Below are positions 32,129-40,199 of a DNA stretch of 64,000 nt, one piece after another. The stretch is taken from NCBI RefSeq assembly GCF_002890915.1, contig NZ_POUT01000006.1:1-64000 (forward strand), written 5' to 3'. Made by a program: the position numbers and the translations under genes. The notes under the pieces were generated by a model. The model made no database searches, had not been told where the DNA came from, and was given only the letters and a program-made list of their open reading frames with translations. Position 1 is the first letter of the stretch; every line of letters starts with the position of its first letter. The stretch comes from Stutzerimonas stutzeri (GTDB taxonomy: Bacteria; Pseudomonadota; Gammaproteobacteria; Pseudomonadales; Pseudomonadaceae).

Positions 32129-33559
32129 TCAGCGCTGCCGCTGTCTGGGCAGGCGCACCACGACCCGCAGCCCACCCAGCGGCGAGTCCAGCAGCTCGAC
32201 CGTGGCGCCGTGCAGCTCGGCGATGCGGGCGACGATCGACAGGCCGAGCCCGGCGCCCTGGCCTTCGCCGAGACGGAAGAAGCGTTCGAACAGCTGCGGA
32301 CGCAGTTCGACGGCGATGCCCGGGCCGCTGTCGGCGACTTCGAGGGTCAAGCGATCGCTGTCGCCATGCAGCTGCACCTCGATGCGTCCGCCGCACGGCG
32401 TGTATTCCAGCGCATTGCCCACCAGGTTCTGCAGCAGGGTGGCCAGGCTTGCGGCATCGCCGTCCAGGCGCAGGTCGGCGTGTTCGTCGGCCTCCAGGGT
32501 CAGCTCCTGCTCGCGCGCCAGCGCCAGCGGCGTCAGCTCGGCGAGCGTCTCGCGCACCAGGGCGCGAAGGTCCAGCGGCGCCAGGCGCAACTGCTGGGCG
32601 CTGGGCTCCAGGCGGGCGAGGGTGAGCAGCTGGGTGACCACCCGGGTGGTGCGGTCGACGCCGGCGAGCAGTTGTTCGAGCGCTTCTTCGCGTTCCCGCT
32701 CGCTTGCGGCCTGTTGGGCGTTCTGCGCGTGGATGCGCAGCACCGCCAGCGGCGTGCGCAGTTCGTGGGCGGCGTCGGCAATGAAACGCTTCTCGCGCTC
32801 GACCAGCTGGTTGAGCTGCTGCAGCAGGCGGTTCAGCGAGGCGGCGACCGGCTCCAGCTCCCGTGGCAGTGGCGCCAGCAGCAGTGGTGCGAGGTTGTCC
32901 GGATCGCGCGCCTTGAGCAGCTGCGCCATGCGCGCCAGCGGCCGCAGGCCCCAGCCCACCGCCAGCCAGATCAGCAGGGCCAGCAGCGGCAGGCCGATGA
33001 GGTCCGGCAGCAGGCTGCGCCGGGCGATCTTGCCGACCAGCTCGCCGCGCACGTCGCCGCGCTCGCTGACCAGGATCCACAACGCGTCCTGGTGGTCCTG
33101 CAGCAGGAACAGCCGCCAGGCGCGGCCGTCGAGCACGACGTCGTGATAACCGCCGCCCAGCCGGGCGAAGGGCTGCTCCGTCGCCGCGCCGGTACTGGCC
33201 AGCAGTTGCTGCAGCGCGCCATCCGGGGCGCCGGCCGATTGCAGCACGGTGCGGCCGTCCGCGGCGAAGACCTGGAAGCCCAGCTTGCTCTCGTAGTCGT
33301 GGCCGGGCACGCCCTGGTCGCGCCGCGCGTTCACCGCCGCGTCCAGCGCCGTCTGCAGGGCCTGCCGTGCCTGCGGGCTCATCTCGCTCACGATCAGACC
33401 CTGCACCAGCCGCGCGCTCTGCGCCAGCTGGGCGTCGAACAGCTCTTCGATCTCGTGGTGGGCGTCGCGGTAGCTGCGCCAGGAGATCAGGCTCAGCGAC
33501 AGCAGCAGGGTGCCGAGCAGCAGCGCCAGGGTGCGCTGGCGGATCGAGCGCTTCAGCAT
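32129..33559 (-). CDS. Sensor histidine kinase, QseC/TctE/PmrB type
   Basis: This 476-residue kinase begins MLKRSIRQRTLALLLG with a first membrane helix. Its periplasmic 2CSK_N-type domain runs to about residue 155 and contains the YRDAHHEIEELFDAQLAQSARL stretch of the QseC/TctE branch. A second helix lies near 160-180. The transmitter follows: DAAHELRTPLAVLRIHAQ holds the phosphorylated His (about 254), then the N box LLQNLVGNALEYTP, DSGPGI and GAGLGLSIVARIAELHG. It overlaps the response regulator by 7 bp and ends the operon that begins with the hemolysin-like gene. The periplasmic acidic residues could bind a cation such as Fe(II), an idea taken from related kinases. Confidence 0.88.
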   Translation of the reverse strand: MLKRSIRQRTLALLLGTLLLSLSLISWRSYRDAHHEIEELFDAQLAQSARLVQGLIVSEMSPQARQALQTALDAAVNARRDQGVPGHDYESKLGFQVFAADGRTVLQSAGAPDGALQQLLASTGAATEQPFARLGGGYHDVVLDGRAWRLFLLQDHQDALWILVSERGDVRGELVGKIARRSLLPDLIGLPLLALLIWLAVGWGLRPLARMAQLLKARDPDNLAPLLLAPLPRELEPVAASLNRLLQQLNQLVEREKRFIADAAHELRTPLAVLRIHAQNAQQAASEREREEALEQLLAGVDRTTRVVTQLLTLARLEPSAQQLRLAPLDLRALVRETLAELTPLALAREQELTLEADEHADLRLDGDAASLATLLQNLVGNALEYTPCGGRIEVQLHGDSDRLTLEVADSGPGIAVELRPQLFERFFRLGEGQGAGLGLSIVARIAELHGATVELLDSPLGGLRVVVRLPRQRQR

Positions 33560-34212
33560 TTATCCACCAGGTAGCCGACGCCGCGCACGGTGCGGATCAG
33601 CTCGGGGAAGAACTTGCGGCGCAGGTGGTGGATGTGCACTTCCAGCGCGTTGCTCTCGATCTCCTCGTCCCAGCCGTAGAGCGCCTGCTGCAGCCGGTCG
33701 CGGGTCAGCACGCGGCCGGGCTGGGCGAGCAGTTCGTGGAGCAGGACGAACTCCTTGCGCGGCAGGTTGACCGACGCGCCCTGGTAGCTGACCTGCTGGT
33801 TGACCGGATCGAGCAGAATGCCACGGTACTCCAGCACCGGCTCCGGGCGATTGAAGCTGCGCCGCAGCAGCGCGCGCAGACGCGCCTTGAGCTCGGCGAC
33901 GTCGAACGGCTTGACCAGGTAGTCGTCGGCGCCGGCATCCAGCCCGGCGATGCGGTCGCTGGTGGCATCGCGCGCGGTGAGCACCAGCACCGGCACCGGG
34001 TTGGCCGCGGCGCGCAGGCGCTTGAGCACGTCCAGACCGTCGAGGCGCGGCAGGCCAAGGTCGAGGATGGCCAGCTCGAAGCTCTCGTGGCTCAGCGCAT
34101 GCAGCGCGCTGGCGCCGTCCTGCAGCCAGTCGACCGTGTAGCCCTCGGGTTTGAGCGCGGTGCGGATGCCCTCGCCGAGGGCGCGATCGTCTTCCACCAG
34201 CAGAATGCGCAT
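33553..34212 (-). CDS. OmpR-family response regulator, QseB/PmrA type
   Basis: This 219-residue regulator has a receiver domain (MRILLVEDDRALGEGI, phospho-Asp in LAILDLGLPRLDGL, Lys in DDYLVKPFD). Its winged-helix output domain (PRKEFVLLHELLAQPGRVLTRDRL, SNALEVHIHHLRRKF, TVRGVGYLVDK) is typical of QseB/PmrA/TctD. The predicted operator for this branch, CTTAAG-N5-CTTAAG, is present in front of its own operon at 38564-38580, which implies autoregulation. The ATG at 34212 is chosen because the protein then starts at the receiver motif. Confidence 0.9.
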   Translation of the reverse strand: MRILLVEDDRALGEGIRTALKPEGYTVDWLQDGASALHALSHESFELAILDLGLPRLDGLDVLKRLRAAANPVPVLVLTARDATSDRIAGLDAGADDYLVKPFDVAELKARLRALLRRSFNRPEPVLEYRGILLDPVNQQVSYQGASVNLPRKEFVLLHELLAQPGRVLTRDRLQQALYGWDEEIESNALEVHIHHLRRKFFPELIRTVRGVGYLVDKC

Positions 34213-34263
34213 GTGGTTCCTCTTGCTCCGGTGTTGCCGTGCATTCAACGCCGTAGCGCGTGG

Positions 34264-34914
34264 TTATTCCAGCTTTTCCTCGACTTGGGCGAGCAAGGCG
34301 CGGGCCTCGTCGCGGCGGCCGGCATCGGCGACTGCGCGGCCGGGGCGGTCCGGCGCGGCGAGGGCCTTCTGCAACGCCGCGCGGGCTTCGCCGTAGCGTT
34401 TCTGGCGCAGCAGGAAATCGCCATGGAAATAGTTCGGGTCGATGCCGTTCGGGTTTTGCGCCAGCGCCTGTTTGAACAGCGCCTCGGCCTTGTCGTCGTC
34501 GCCGAAGCCGATCGGCCAGCCGGGCACCTGGTAGTAGAGGCTGGCCAGGCTGGTGTAGGCCGAGCCGTCCAGCGCCCTGGGGTCGAGCTCGATGGCCTTC
34601 TCCAGCTCGGCCTTGGCCTGCTTGACCAGGCCGAGCGCGCCGAGGCCGCCCTTGGCGCCGGCCCAGGTGCTCAGCACGATGCCGTGCCAGATATGCAGCT
34701 CGGCGGCCCGCGGTTCGCCGGCCACGGCGCTTTCGGCCTCGGTGGCGAGCCTGGCGAAGGCCGCTTCGCGCTGCGCCGGTGGTAGCCGGTAGTTGATCTC
34801 GGCCCAGCGCGCCTGCACCTGGCGCAGCGCCGTCTCGCTGGCCGGGCTGAGGGCGAAGGAGGGCTGGCTGGCCAGCGCCAGCAGGGTGCAGCAGAGACCG
34901 ATGAGGTATTTCAT
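34264..34914 (-). CDS. Exported TPR-repeat protein
   Basis: This 216-residue protein has a signal peptide (MKYLIGLCCTLLALASQPSFALS) and TPR-like helical repeats (AELEKAIELDPRALDGSAYTSLASLYY near 103, KAEALFKQALAQNPNGIDPNYFHGDFLL, YGEARAALQKALAAP). It should reside in the periplasm and act by protein contacts. It overlaps the dehydrogenase gene by 4 bp and precedes the response regulator by 51 bp, so it is inside the hemolysin/diiron-oxidase operon. Its partner is unknown. It may connect the pathway to the sensor kinase or to a lipid carrier (inference). Confidence 0.78.
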   Translation of the reverse strand: MKYLIGLCCTLLALASQPSFALSPASETALRQVQARWAEINYRLPPAQREAAFARLATEAESAVAGEPRAAELHIWHGIVLSTWAGAKGGLGALGLVKQAKAELEKAIELDPRALDGSAYTSLASLYYQVPGWPIGFGDDDKAEALFKQALAQNPNGIDPNYFHGDFLLRQKRYGEARAALQKALAAPDRPGRAVADAGRRDEARALLAQVEEKLE

Positions 34915-35729
34915 GGCTGTTCTCCAGGTGGGGTCGGACGGGGCGCGCTGCGGGCGAAGCGCTTGATCACCGGCAGCTGCTTGCGCAGCGCCTGGTCGAC
35001 CAGCCGCGGCAGCAGGCTGTTGAGGCGCACGAAGAGCTTTTCCGGCCAGCCGAGGTAGAGCTCCTCGCGCTCGGCGACGATGGCGCGGACGATCTGCCGG
35101 GCGACGGCCTGCGGGTCGTCCATGCCGACCTTGAGTGCGTCGTTCATCGCCACCACGTCGGCGCTGTTCATCGCCGTGCGGGTGGCCCGCGGCGCGATGT
35201 AGAGCACCTTGACGTGGCTGTCGGCCAGCTCGCGGCGCAGCGCCTCGGAGAAACCGCGCACGGCGAACTTGCTGGCGCAGTAGGCGGCGAAGCCCGGGTA
35301 GCCGATCGAGCCGAAGGTCGAGCCGAGGTTGACCAGCAGTGCCTGCGGTTGCTGGCGCAGCAGCGGCAGCAGCAGGTGGGTGAGTTGCAGCGTGGCGGTG
35401 ACGTTGACGCCGATCAGCCGGGCGATGGCGTCTTCGTCCTGCTGTTCGAGCAGTGTGAACTGGTTGATCCCCGCGGCGTTGATCACGCAGTTGAGCCCGC
35501 CGAAGCGGCGCGCGGCGTCGAGCACCGTCTGCCGGCCGCTGCGCTGGGCGAGGTCGGCGCAGACCAGGCTGAGCTGGCCGGGATAGCGCCGGGCGAGGTC
35601 TTCCAGGGCGAGGCTGTCGCGCCCCACCAGCAGCAGCCGGGCGCCGCCGGCACAGAGCCGTTCGACCAGCATCCGGCCGATGCCGCCGCTGGCGCCGGTG
35701 AGCAGGGCGCGACATTGATTGAGTTGCAT
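34911..35729 (-). CDS. Short-chain dehydrogenase/reductase
   Basis: This 272-residue SDR has a Rossmann motif TGASGGIG (residues 11-18), NAAG for the central strand, catalytic Ser in VNLGSTFGSIG and the YCASK motif with Tyr and Lys (about 155-159). The C-terminal 60 residues are a basic amphipathic extension (FVRLNSLLPRLVDQALRKQLPVIKRFARS) that may sit on the membrane. The organisation fits a fatty-acyl or 3-oxoacyl type reductase, but the substrate is not known. The 3' end overlaps the TPR gene by 4 bp. The gap to the diiron-oxidase gene is 10 bp. Confidence 0.87.
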   Translation of the reverse strand: MQLNQCRALLTGASGGIGRMLVERLCAGGARLLLVGRDSLALEDLARRYPGQLSLVCADLAQRSGRQTVLDAARRFGGLNCVINAAGINQFTLLEQQDEDAIARLIGVNVTATLQLTHLLLPLLRQQPQALLVNLGSTFGSIGYPGFAAYCASKFAVRGFSEALRRELADSHVKVLYIAPRATRTAMNSADVVAMNDALKVGMDDPQAVARQIVRAIVAEREELYLGWPEKLFVRLNSLLPRLVDQALRKQLPVIKRFARSAPRPTPPGEQP

Positions 35730-35739
35730 GGTCGCGCCC

Positions 35740-36387
35740 TCAGGCCGTCAGGCTGCGGAAGATGTCGCCGTAGAGGCGGTACACCACGCGGGCCGTATGC
35801 ACCACGGCGGCCTTGTCGTGCTCGTCGTCGAGGCGGTTCATCAGCTTCTTGAAGAACTCGATGTGTTCCAGATCCAGGCTGCCGTGGGAGGTCAGGTAGC
35901 TGAACGCCTTGGCCGGCAGCTCGAGCTTGGCCTGCAGCACGCCGGCGGCCTGGGTGGCCAGGGCGATGCTGGTGCCTTCGAGCACGTTGACCATGCCGAA
36001 GAAGCTCGCCGGGTTGTGCCGGGCGATGCGGTCGTAGACATAGGCGACCATCAGCTCGGTGGGCAGCGCCGGCTGGCCGTGGCGCACCGCCTCGGCATCG
36101 CCGCCACAGGCGCGGATGTCGTTGAGGATCCACTCCTGGTGGCCGATCTCTTCCTCGATGTATTCGGCGATGGCCTCGCGCAGCCATTCCAGCCGCTCCG
36201 GCAGGCGCGCGCCGCAGGCCATCAAGAGCGGCACGGTGTGCTTGACGTGGTGATAGGCCTGGGTGAGGAAGGCGATGTACTGCGCGTGGCTGGCGGTGCC
36301 GGCCAGCGCGGCATGGATGATCGGCGAGGCCAGCAGGTATTCGCGTTCGGCGCTGGTCTGGTGTTGCAACTGGTCGAAGAATTCCAT
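35740..36387 (-). CDS. Haem-oxygenase-like diiron oxidase candidate (TenA/UndA-like)
   Basis: This 215-residue all-helical protein is of the type often annotated TenA-family regulator. It carries the diiron ligand pattern of haem-oxygenase-like oxidases: E-x-x-H in EEEIGHQEW (Glu80, His83), Glu137 in NVLEGTS, and H-x3-D-x2-H in SHGSLDLEHIEF (His168, Asp172, His175). Characterised relatives such as UndA and SznF use these residues to bind two irons and oxidise fatty acids or amino-acid derivatives. No thiaminase Cys is apparent. It is encoded between an acyl-AMP ligase and an SDR, so an acyl substrate is likely. The ATG at 36387 is favoured because GAGG (on the minus strand, overlapping an upstream ATG) lies 7 bp before it. 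Confidence 0.75.
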   Translation of the reverse strand: MEFFDQLQHQTSAEREYLLASPIIHAALAGTASHAQYIAFLTQAYHHVKHTVPLLMACGARLPERLEWLREAIAEYIEEEIGHQEWILNDIRACGGDAEAVRHGQPALPTELMVAYVYDRIARHNPASFFGMVNVLEGTSIALATQAAGVLQAKLELPAKAFSYLTSHGSLDLEHIEFFKKLMNRLDDEHDKAAVVHTARVVYRLYGDIFRSLTA

Positions 36388-36395
36388 GGTGTACC

Positions 36396-37844
36396 TCATC
36401 GGGATTGAAGGGCGTCGATCGCCGCCAGGTAGCGTTCCAGCAGGGCCGGGCGGCGCAGCCGGCCGTTGGCGGTGGCCAGGCCGTTGTCGCTGCAAAAGGG
36501 TTCGGCTGCGCGCAGCCAGTGGTGTGCGCGGGCGTAGTCCGGCAGGCCGGCATTCACCCGCTCGACCGCCCGGGCCAGTTCGGCATCGCTGCAGTCGGCG
36601 CGTCGTGGCACCAGCACGGCGACGTTCTGCGCCAGCGCTTCGCCGTGCAGCCAGGCCTGGGCGATCGGCGCCTGCTGGACCAGCTCGGCCTCCACCCATT
36701 CGGGGTTGACGTTGCGCCCGTAGGCGGTGACGAACTGGTGCTTCTTGCGCCCGTGGAGGATGAGGAAGCCGTCCTCGAAATGCCCCAGGTCGCCGCTCGC
36801 CAGCCACTCACCGTCGAGCGCCGGCTCGCCGAGATAGCCGAGCATGCGCGGCCCCCGGACCAGCACCTCGCCGTCATCGGCCAGGCGCAGCGCCAGGTGT
36901 GGCAGCGGCCGGCCGACGCTGCCGATGCGCCGCGCTTCGGGTGTGTTCAGGCAGACCACCGAGGCGCACTCGGACAAGCCATAGCCCTCGTACACCGGCA
37001 GGCCGAGCCGCTCGGCGCGTTCGAGCAGCTGCGGTGCCACCCGCCCGCCACCGACCGCGACGAAGCGCAGCGAGGCCGGCAGCGGCAGGCCCTGCTCGGC
37101 GGCGCTGACCAGCGCCAGCAGCAGCTGCGGCAGCAGGATCAGGCTGTGCGGCCGGCTTTCATTCAGCGTGGCGAGAAAGCGCGGCAGGTCGAAGCCGGCA
37201 CTGCCGGAGAAGCCGATCTGCGTCAGCGGCCGCAACTCGATCCGGGCACCGGCCAGCAGCGGCGCATAGAGCCCGGCGATGTTCTCCAGCAGGGTGGCCA
37301 GCGGCAGCACGCACAGGTGATGGCGGATGTCGCACGGGCCGCTGGCCTGCCACAGGCTTTCGGCCACCGCCAGCTGCGCCGCGGCGTCCAGGCAGACGCC
37401 CTTGGGCTGGCCGGTGGTGCCGGAGGTGTAGGTGATCTTCCGCGTGCCGGCCGGTACCGGCGTGGCGGCGGTGTGCGAACGCAGCAGCAGGCCCGGCTCG
37501 TGCTGCGCGAAACCGGCGCGCGCGGTCAGCGTGCTGGCCGCGCCGATCAGGCAGTCGATGCCGGCATGCTGCAACACGTGCGCCTGCTGGGCGGGCGAGA
37601 AGAAGCCGGGCAGCGGGACGCAGACCAGCCCGGCGCGCAGCAGGGCCAGATCCCACAGCGCCCAGTCCAGGCCGTTGTCCAGCGCCAGGGCGACGCGCTG
37701 CACGCCGAGCGTTTCGAGCCGGCTGGCACGGGTGGCGATCTCATGGCGCAGTTCGGCGTAGCTCAGCTGGCGCGCGCCTTCGCTCAGCGCGATGCCGGCG
37801 TGCCGTTCGAGCGCGGCCCAGAAGCGTTCAGCTGCAGGCTGCAT
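36396..37844 (-). CDS. AMP-dependent acyl ligase/synthetase
   Basis: This 482-residue adenylate-forming enzyme has the P-loop ITYTSGTTGQPKGV (about residues 134-147), the A5 motif YEGYGLSECASV, A7 SGDLGHFEDGFL and A8 GRKKHQFVTAYGRNVNPEWVEAEL. A basic C-terminal domain follows. These motifs show ATP-dependent activation of a carboxylic acid, probably a fatty acid, as acyl-AMP then acyl-CoA or transfer to another carrier. It overlaps the hemolysin-like gene by 17 bp and precedes the diiron-oxidase gene by 8 bp. The ATG at 37844 gives MQPAAERFWAALERHAG. Confidence 0.87.
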   Translation of the reverse strand: MQPAAERFWAALERHAGIALSEGARQLSYAELRHEIATRASRLETLGVQRVALALDNGLDWALWDLALLRAGLVCVPLPGFFSPAQQAHVLQHAGIDCLIGAASTLTARAGFAQHEPGLLLRSHTAATPVPAGTRKITYTSGTTGQPKGVCLDAAAQLAVAESLWQASGPCDIRHHLCVLPLATLLENIAGLYAPLLAGARIELRPLTQIGFSGSAGFDLPRFLATLNESRPHSLILLPQLLLALVSAAEQGLPLPASLRFVAVGGGRVAPQLLERAERLGLPVYEGYGLSECASVVCLNTPEARRIGSVGRPLPHLALRLADDGEVLVRGPRMLGYLGEPALDGEWLASGDLGHFEDGFLILHGRKKHQFVTAYGRNVNPEWVEAELVQQAPIAQAWLHGEALAQNVAVLVPRRADCSDAELARAVERVNAGLPDYARAHHWLRAAEPFCSDNGLATANGRLRRPALLERYLAAIDALQSR

Positions 37845-38517
37845 GGGGCACCTCGCCGGCGATGAACAGGGGCTGGTAGCCGAGCCGCGCATAGACGCCG
37901 AGCTGCAGCAGGTGCTGATGGCCCGGCAGGATCTCGCCGGCCATCACCTGGGGCCGGCTGGCGTAGTAGCTGCCCCAGTCGGGGAGTTCTTCACCCATCC
38001 GCGCCGGGTCGGCCAGGCCCAGCGGCAACGGGTTGAGTGCCAGGCGCTGAAAGCTGTTGAGCAGCGCCGGCGTGCCGGTGAACACCACCCAGCGAAAGCC
38101 CTGGGCGACCAGCAGATCGGTCAGCGCGACGATCAGCAGGCGCGCCGAGGCATTGCCGAAGGCGGCCAGGTTGCCCACCTCGACGATCTCCGCGCGGGCC
38201 ACCTCGCGGCCGCAGCGCTGGCTGACGGCCTGCTCGATCGGCAGGTCCAGGTAGCGTTCGAGAAACAGCGGGCGACGCTGGGCGCTGCGCAGACCGACCG
38301 CGCCCTGTACCTCGCCGTTCGCGCTGTGCAGGCCAAGCAGGCAGGGCATGAAATGCCGCACCCGTGCCTGATAGTGCTCGGCGAAACGCCGGCGGATGAA
38401 GTCTTCCAGCGCCGCGCGTCGCGCCCCTTGGCTGGCGTGTGCCAGTTGCAGGGTCAGTGGCGGTTCGCGGCCGATACGCGCCAGTGCGTCGGTGTGATCA
38501 ACCCAGGGCAGTTCCAT
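37828..38517 (-). CDS. Thermostable-hemolysin family protein (GNAT-like acyltransferase candidate)
   Basis: This 229-residue protein matches the T_hemolysin family known from Vibrio. ALEDFIRRRFAEHYQARVRHFMPCLLGL, GAVGLRSAQRRPLFLERYLDLPIEQAV and REVARAEIVEVGNLAAFG are the conserved parts. The fold resembles autoinducer synthases and GNAT acyltransferases, so acyl transfer is more likely than direct lysis, which is an inference. It is the first gene of the operon and overlaps the ligase gene. GAGG precedes the ATG at 38517, and the promoter holds a perfect CTTAAG-N5-CTTAAG site. Confidence 0.78.
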   Translation of the reverse strand: MELPWVDHTDALARIGREPPLTLQLAHASQGARRAALEDFIRRRFAEHYQARVRHFMPCLLGLHSANGEVQGAVGLRSAQRRPLFLERYLDLPIEQAVSQRCGREVARAEIVEVGNLAAFGNASARLLIVALTDLLVAQGFRWVVFTGTPALLNSFQRLALNPLPLGLADPARMGEELPDWGSYYASRPQVMAGEILPGHQHLLQLGVYARLGYQPLFIAGEVPHAACS

Positions 38518-38547
38518 CGGGGAACCTCGGTTATGAGCCTGGGCCGG

Positions 38548-38580
38548 ATTGTTGGTCGGCAAACTTAAGGCAGTCTTAAG
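38548..38580 (-). promoter_or_regulatory. QseB/PmrA-type promoter of the hemolysin/diiron-oxidase operon
   Basis: CTTAAG (38575-38580), 5 bp, CTTAAG (38564-38569), 10 bp, then AACAAT (minus strand, 38548-38553) as a possible -10. This matches the PmrA/QseB consensus exactly, and also the TTAAG-N6-TTAAG form reported for BqsR. The same spacing is found upstream of cytochrome b561 and on both sides of the SHP/cytochrome b divergent region. Confidence 0.75.
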
Positions 38581-38620
38581 GCGCGAGCGCGGTCCTGGTG
38601 CCGCTTGGGCCGCTACGTTT

Positions 38621-38639
38621 TTTTCACATTCGTTTGGTT
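38621..38639 (+). promoter_or_regulatory. ColR-like site TTTTCAC-N6-TTGGTT (rightward)
   Basis: TTTTCAC at 38621-38627, then 6 bp, then TTGGTT, the same layout as in front of the warA-like gene (45511-45529). It points rightward into a leftward gene, so its target is unclear: the nearest rightward gene start is at 39107. It may give an antisense transcript or act on the divergent operon. Motif-based only. Confidence 0.35.
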
Positions 38640-39048
38640 ATGTTCGGCCACGCCCGATCAGCCAGTAGCCGACCAGCGCGGCGCCGATCAGCCAGAGCAG
38701 CAGGATCACCACGGCACCGGCGCGGCTGACCGGCCGTGCCGCCCGCTGCGCTTCCCAGGCCAGGGCCCGGCTGCGGCATTCGGCAAGGACGCCCGGCGGC
38801 ATCAGGCGCAGCACCAGCCAGATGCCCAGCGGCAGCAGGAGCAGGTCGTCGAGATAGCCGAGCAGCGGAATGAAGTCGGGAATCAGGTCGATCGGGCTGA
38901 GGGCGTAGGCCACGATGGCCACGGTCAGCACGCGCAGCCACCAGGGCGTATCCGGGTGGCGGGTGCAGAACCAGAGCGCCATCACGTCACGTTTGAGGGT
39001 ACGGGCCCAGCCTTGCAGGCGGGCCATGAACGGGGGCTGTCCGGACAC
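38638..39048 (-). CDS. DUF1232/YkvA-family membrane protein
   Basis: This 136-residue protein has a conserved N-terminal amphipathic segment followed by the family hallmark YALSPIDLIPDFIPLLGYLDDLLLLPLG (about residues 48-75) and a second membrane helix near the C-terminus. The GTG at 39048 is preferred because AAGGAG lies 6-7 bp before it. YkvA-like proteins have no firmly established function. It lies upstream of the hemolysin/diiron-oxidase operon in the same direction, with a 120-bp gap that contains the operon promoter. Confidence 0.85.
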   Translation of the reverse strand: MSGQPPFMARLQGWARTLKRDVMALWFCTRHPDTPWWLRVLTVAIVAYALSPIDLIPDFIPLLGYLDDLLLLPLGIWLVLRLMPPGVLAECRSRALAWEAQRAARPVSRAGAVVILLLWLIGAALVGYWLIGRGRT

Positions 39049-39106
39049 CGGGCGCTCCTTCTATGAGCAGACGAACTGGCGGCGCCAGCGCTGAGGATGT
39101 GTCACG

Positions 39107-40057
39107 ATGACGCAAAGCTCCCTGTACACCGGGCCCCGCATGGGCCTTCGCTTCGGCCGGCGGCGCCGGCTGTTCGGCCTGGCCGCGTTGCTGCTCGGCC
39201 TGGCCGTCAGCGTTGTGCTGCATTGGGACGAACGCCTGTACTTTTACCTGACCCGGCAGATGCATGTCACCGGCCAGGACCTGGCCAACCGCTGGCTGCC
39301 GGCCTACCGGGTCGCCATCGACGCCAAGCCGGTCGAAGGCATCGCCCGCAACCTCTCGGCCATTACCTATGATGCCGATCTCGACCGCCTGTTGGGCGTG
39401 ATCAATGGCGGGCCGACGCAAATCGTCGCGCTGAGCAAGACCGGCGAACTGCTCGAGCGCTATCCGCTGGAGGGCTTCGGCGACATCGAGGGGCTGACCT
39501 ACATGGGCGGCGGCCGGGTCGCGGTGTCGGACGAGCGCACCCAGCAGGTGAGCATCTTCCAGCTGCCGGCCTTGCCGCGAACCATCGATATTTCCGAAGC
39601 GAAGTTCTTTTCGCTGGGCATCGCCCTCAACGGCAACAAGGGCTTCGAGGGGGTGACCTACGATGCCGCCGGCGATCGCATGTTCATCGTCAAGGAGCGC
39701 GACCCGCGCCAGTTGTACGAGGTCGACGGTGTCGCCGCCAGCCTCGACGGGCATTTGCAACTGGCGGTCCGTGACCGCACCGATTGGATCACCAGCCAGG
39801 TGTTCGCCACCGATCTGTCGGACATTCACTTCGATGCCGCCACCGGCCACCTGATCCTGCTCAGCGACGAGTCCCGCCTGGTGATGGAACTCAGCGACGA
39901 CGGCCGCATGCTCAGCTACCGCAGCCTCAACGGCCTGCTCAGCGACCTGCAGCGTTCCGCGCCGCAGCCCGAGGGTGTGACGATCGACAACGACGGTACG
40001 CTCTACGTCGTCAGCGAGCCCAACCTGTTCTACAGCTTCCGGCGTGGGGAAGGGTAG
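39107..40057 (+). CDS. SdiA-regulated family beta-propeller protein
   Basis: This 316-residue protein has a basic N-terminus and a membrane anchor or signal segment (LFGLAALLLGLAVSVVL). The SdiA-regulated domain follows: NLSAITYDADLDRLLGVING, IEGLTYMGGGRVAVSDER, FEGVTYDAAGDRMFIVKERDP, SDIHFDAATGHLILLSDESR and EGVTIDNDGTLYVVSEPNLFY are successive propeller blades. Such proteins are probably periplasmic and have unknown ligands. It is monocistronic and overlaps no neighbouring gene. Confidence 0.88.
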   Translation: MTQSSLYTGPRMGLRFGRRRRLFGLAALLLGLAVSVVLHWDERLYFYLTRQMHVTGQDLANRWLPAYRVAIDAKPVEGIARNLSAITYDADLDRLLGVINGGPTQIVALSKTGELLERYPLEGFGDIEGLTYMGGGRVAVSDERTQQVSIFQLPALPRTIDISEAKFFSLGIALNGNKGFEGVTYDAAGDRMFIVKERDPRQLYEVDGVAASLDGHLQLAVRDRTDWITSQVFATDLSDIHFDAATGHLILLSDESRLVMELSDDGRMLSYRSLNGLLSDLQRSAPQPEGVTIDNDGTLYVVSEPNLFYSFRRGEG

Positions 40058-40086
40058 GGCGCGTTCCTGCCGGCGCCTTCACGCCT

Positions 40087-40105
40087 TGTTCACATCGCCT
40101 TGACG
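40087..40105 (+). promoter_or_regulatory. ColR-like promoter element of the lipoprotein gene
   Basis: TGTTCAC, 6 bp, TTGACG: one mismatch from the TTTTCAC core and with the same spacing to the -35-like hexamer as at 45511-45529. It lies about 95 bp before the lipoprotein start. A ColR link is inferred from similarity and proximity. Confidence 0.45.
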
Positions 40106-40199
40106 AAACCCTGACGATGCGGCGCCCAGACTGCTCAGCGTCACCGCGGCGTGCGCTGCATGGCCGCGGGCTTCGTTGTCTTTCGCAGGGGTGAACCCG

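Noticed and set aside
32129..34212. Calling the two-component system pmrAB, qseBC or bqsRS outright
   Set aside because: Operator sequence and protein motifs fit all three. I cannot distinguish orthology without a phylogeny, so no symbol was given.
35740..36387. Thiaminase/TenA regulator annotation
   Set aside because: The catalytic Cys region of TenA thiaminases is not apparent, no thiamine genes are near, and the diiron ligand pattern fits better.
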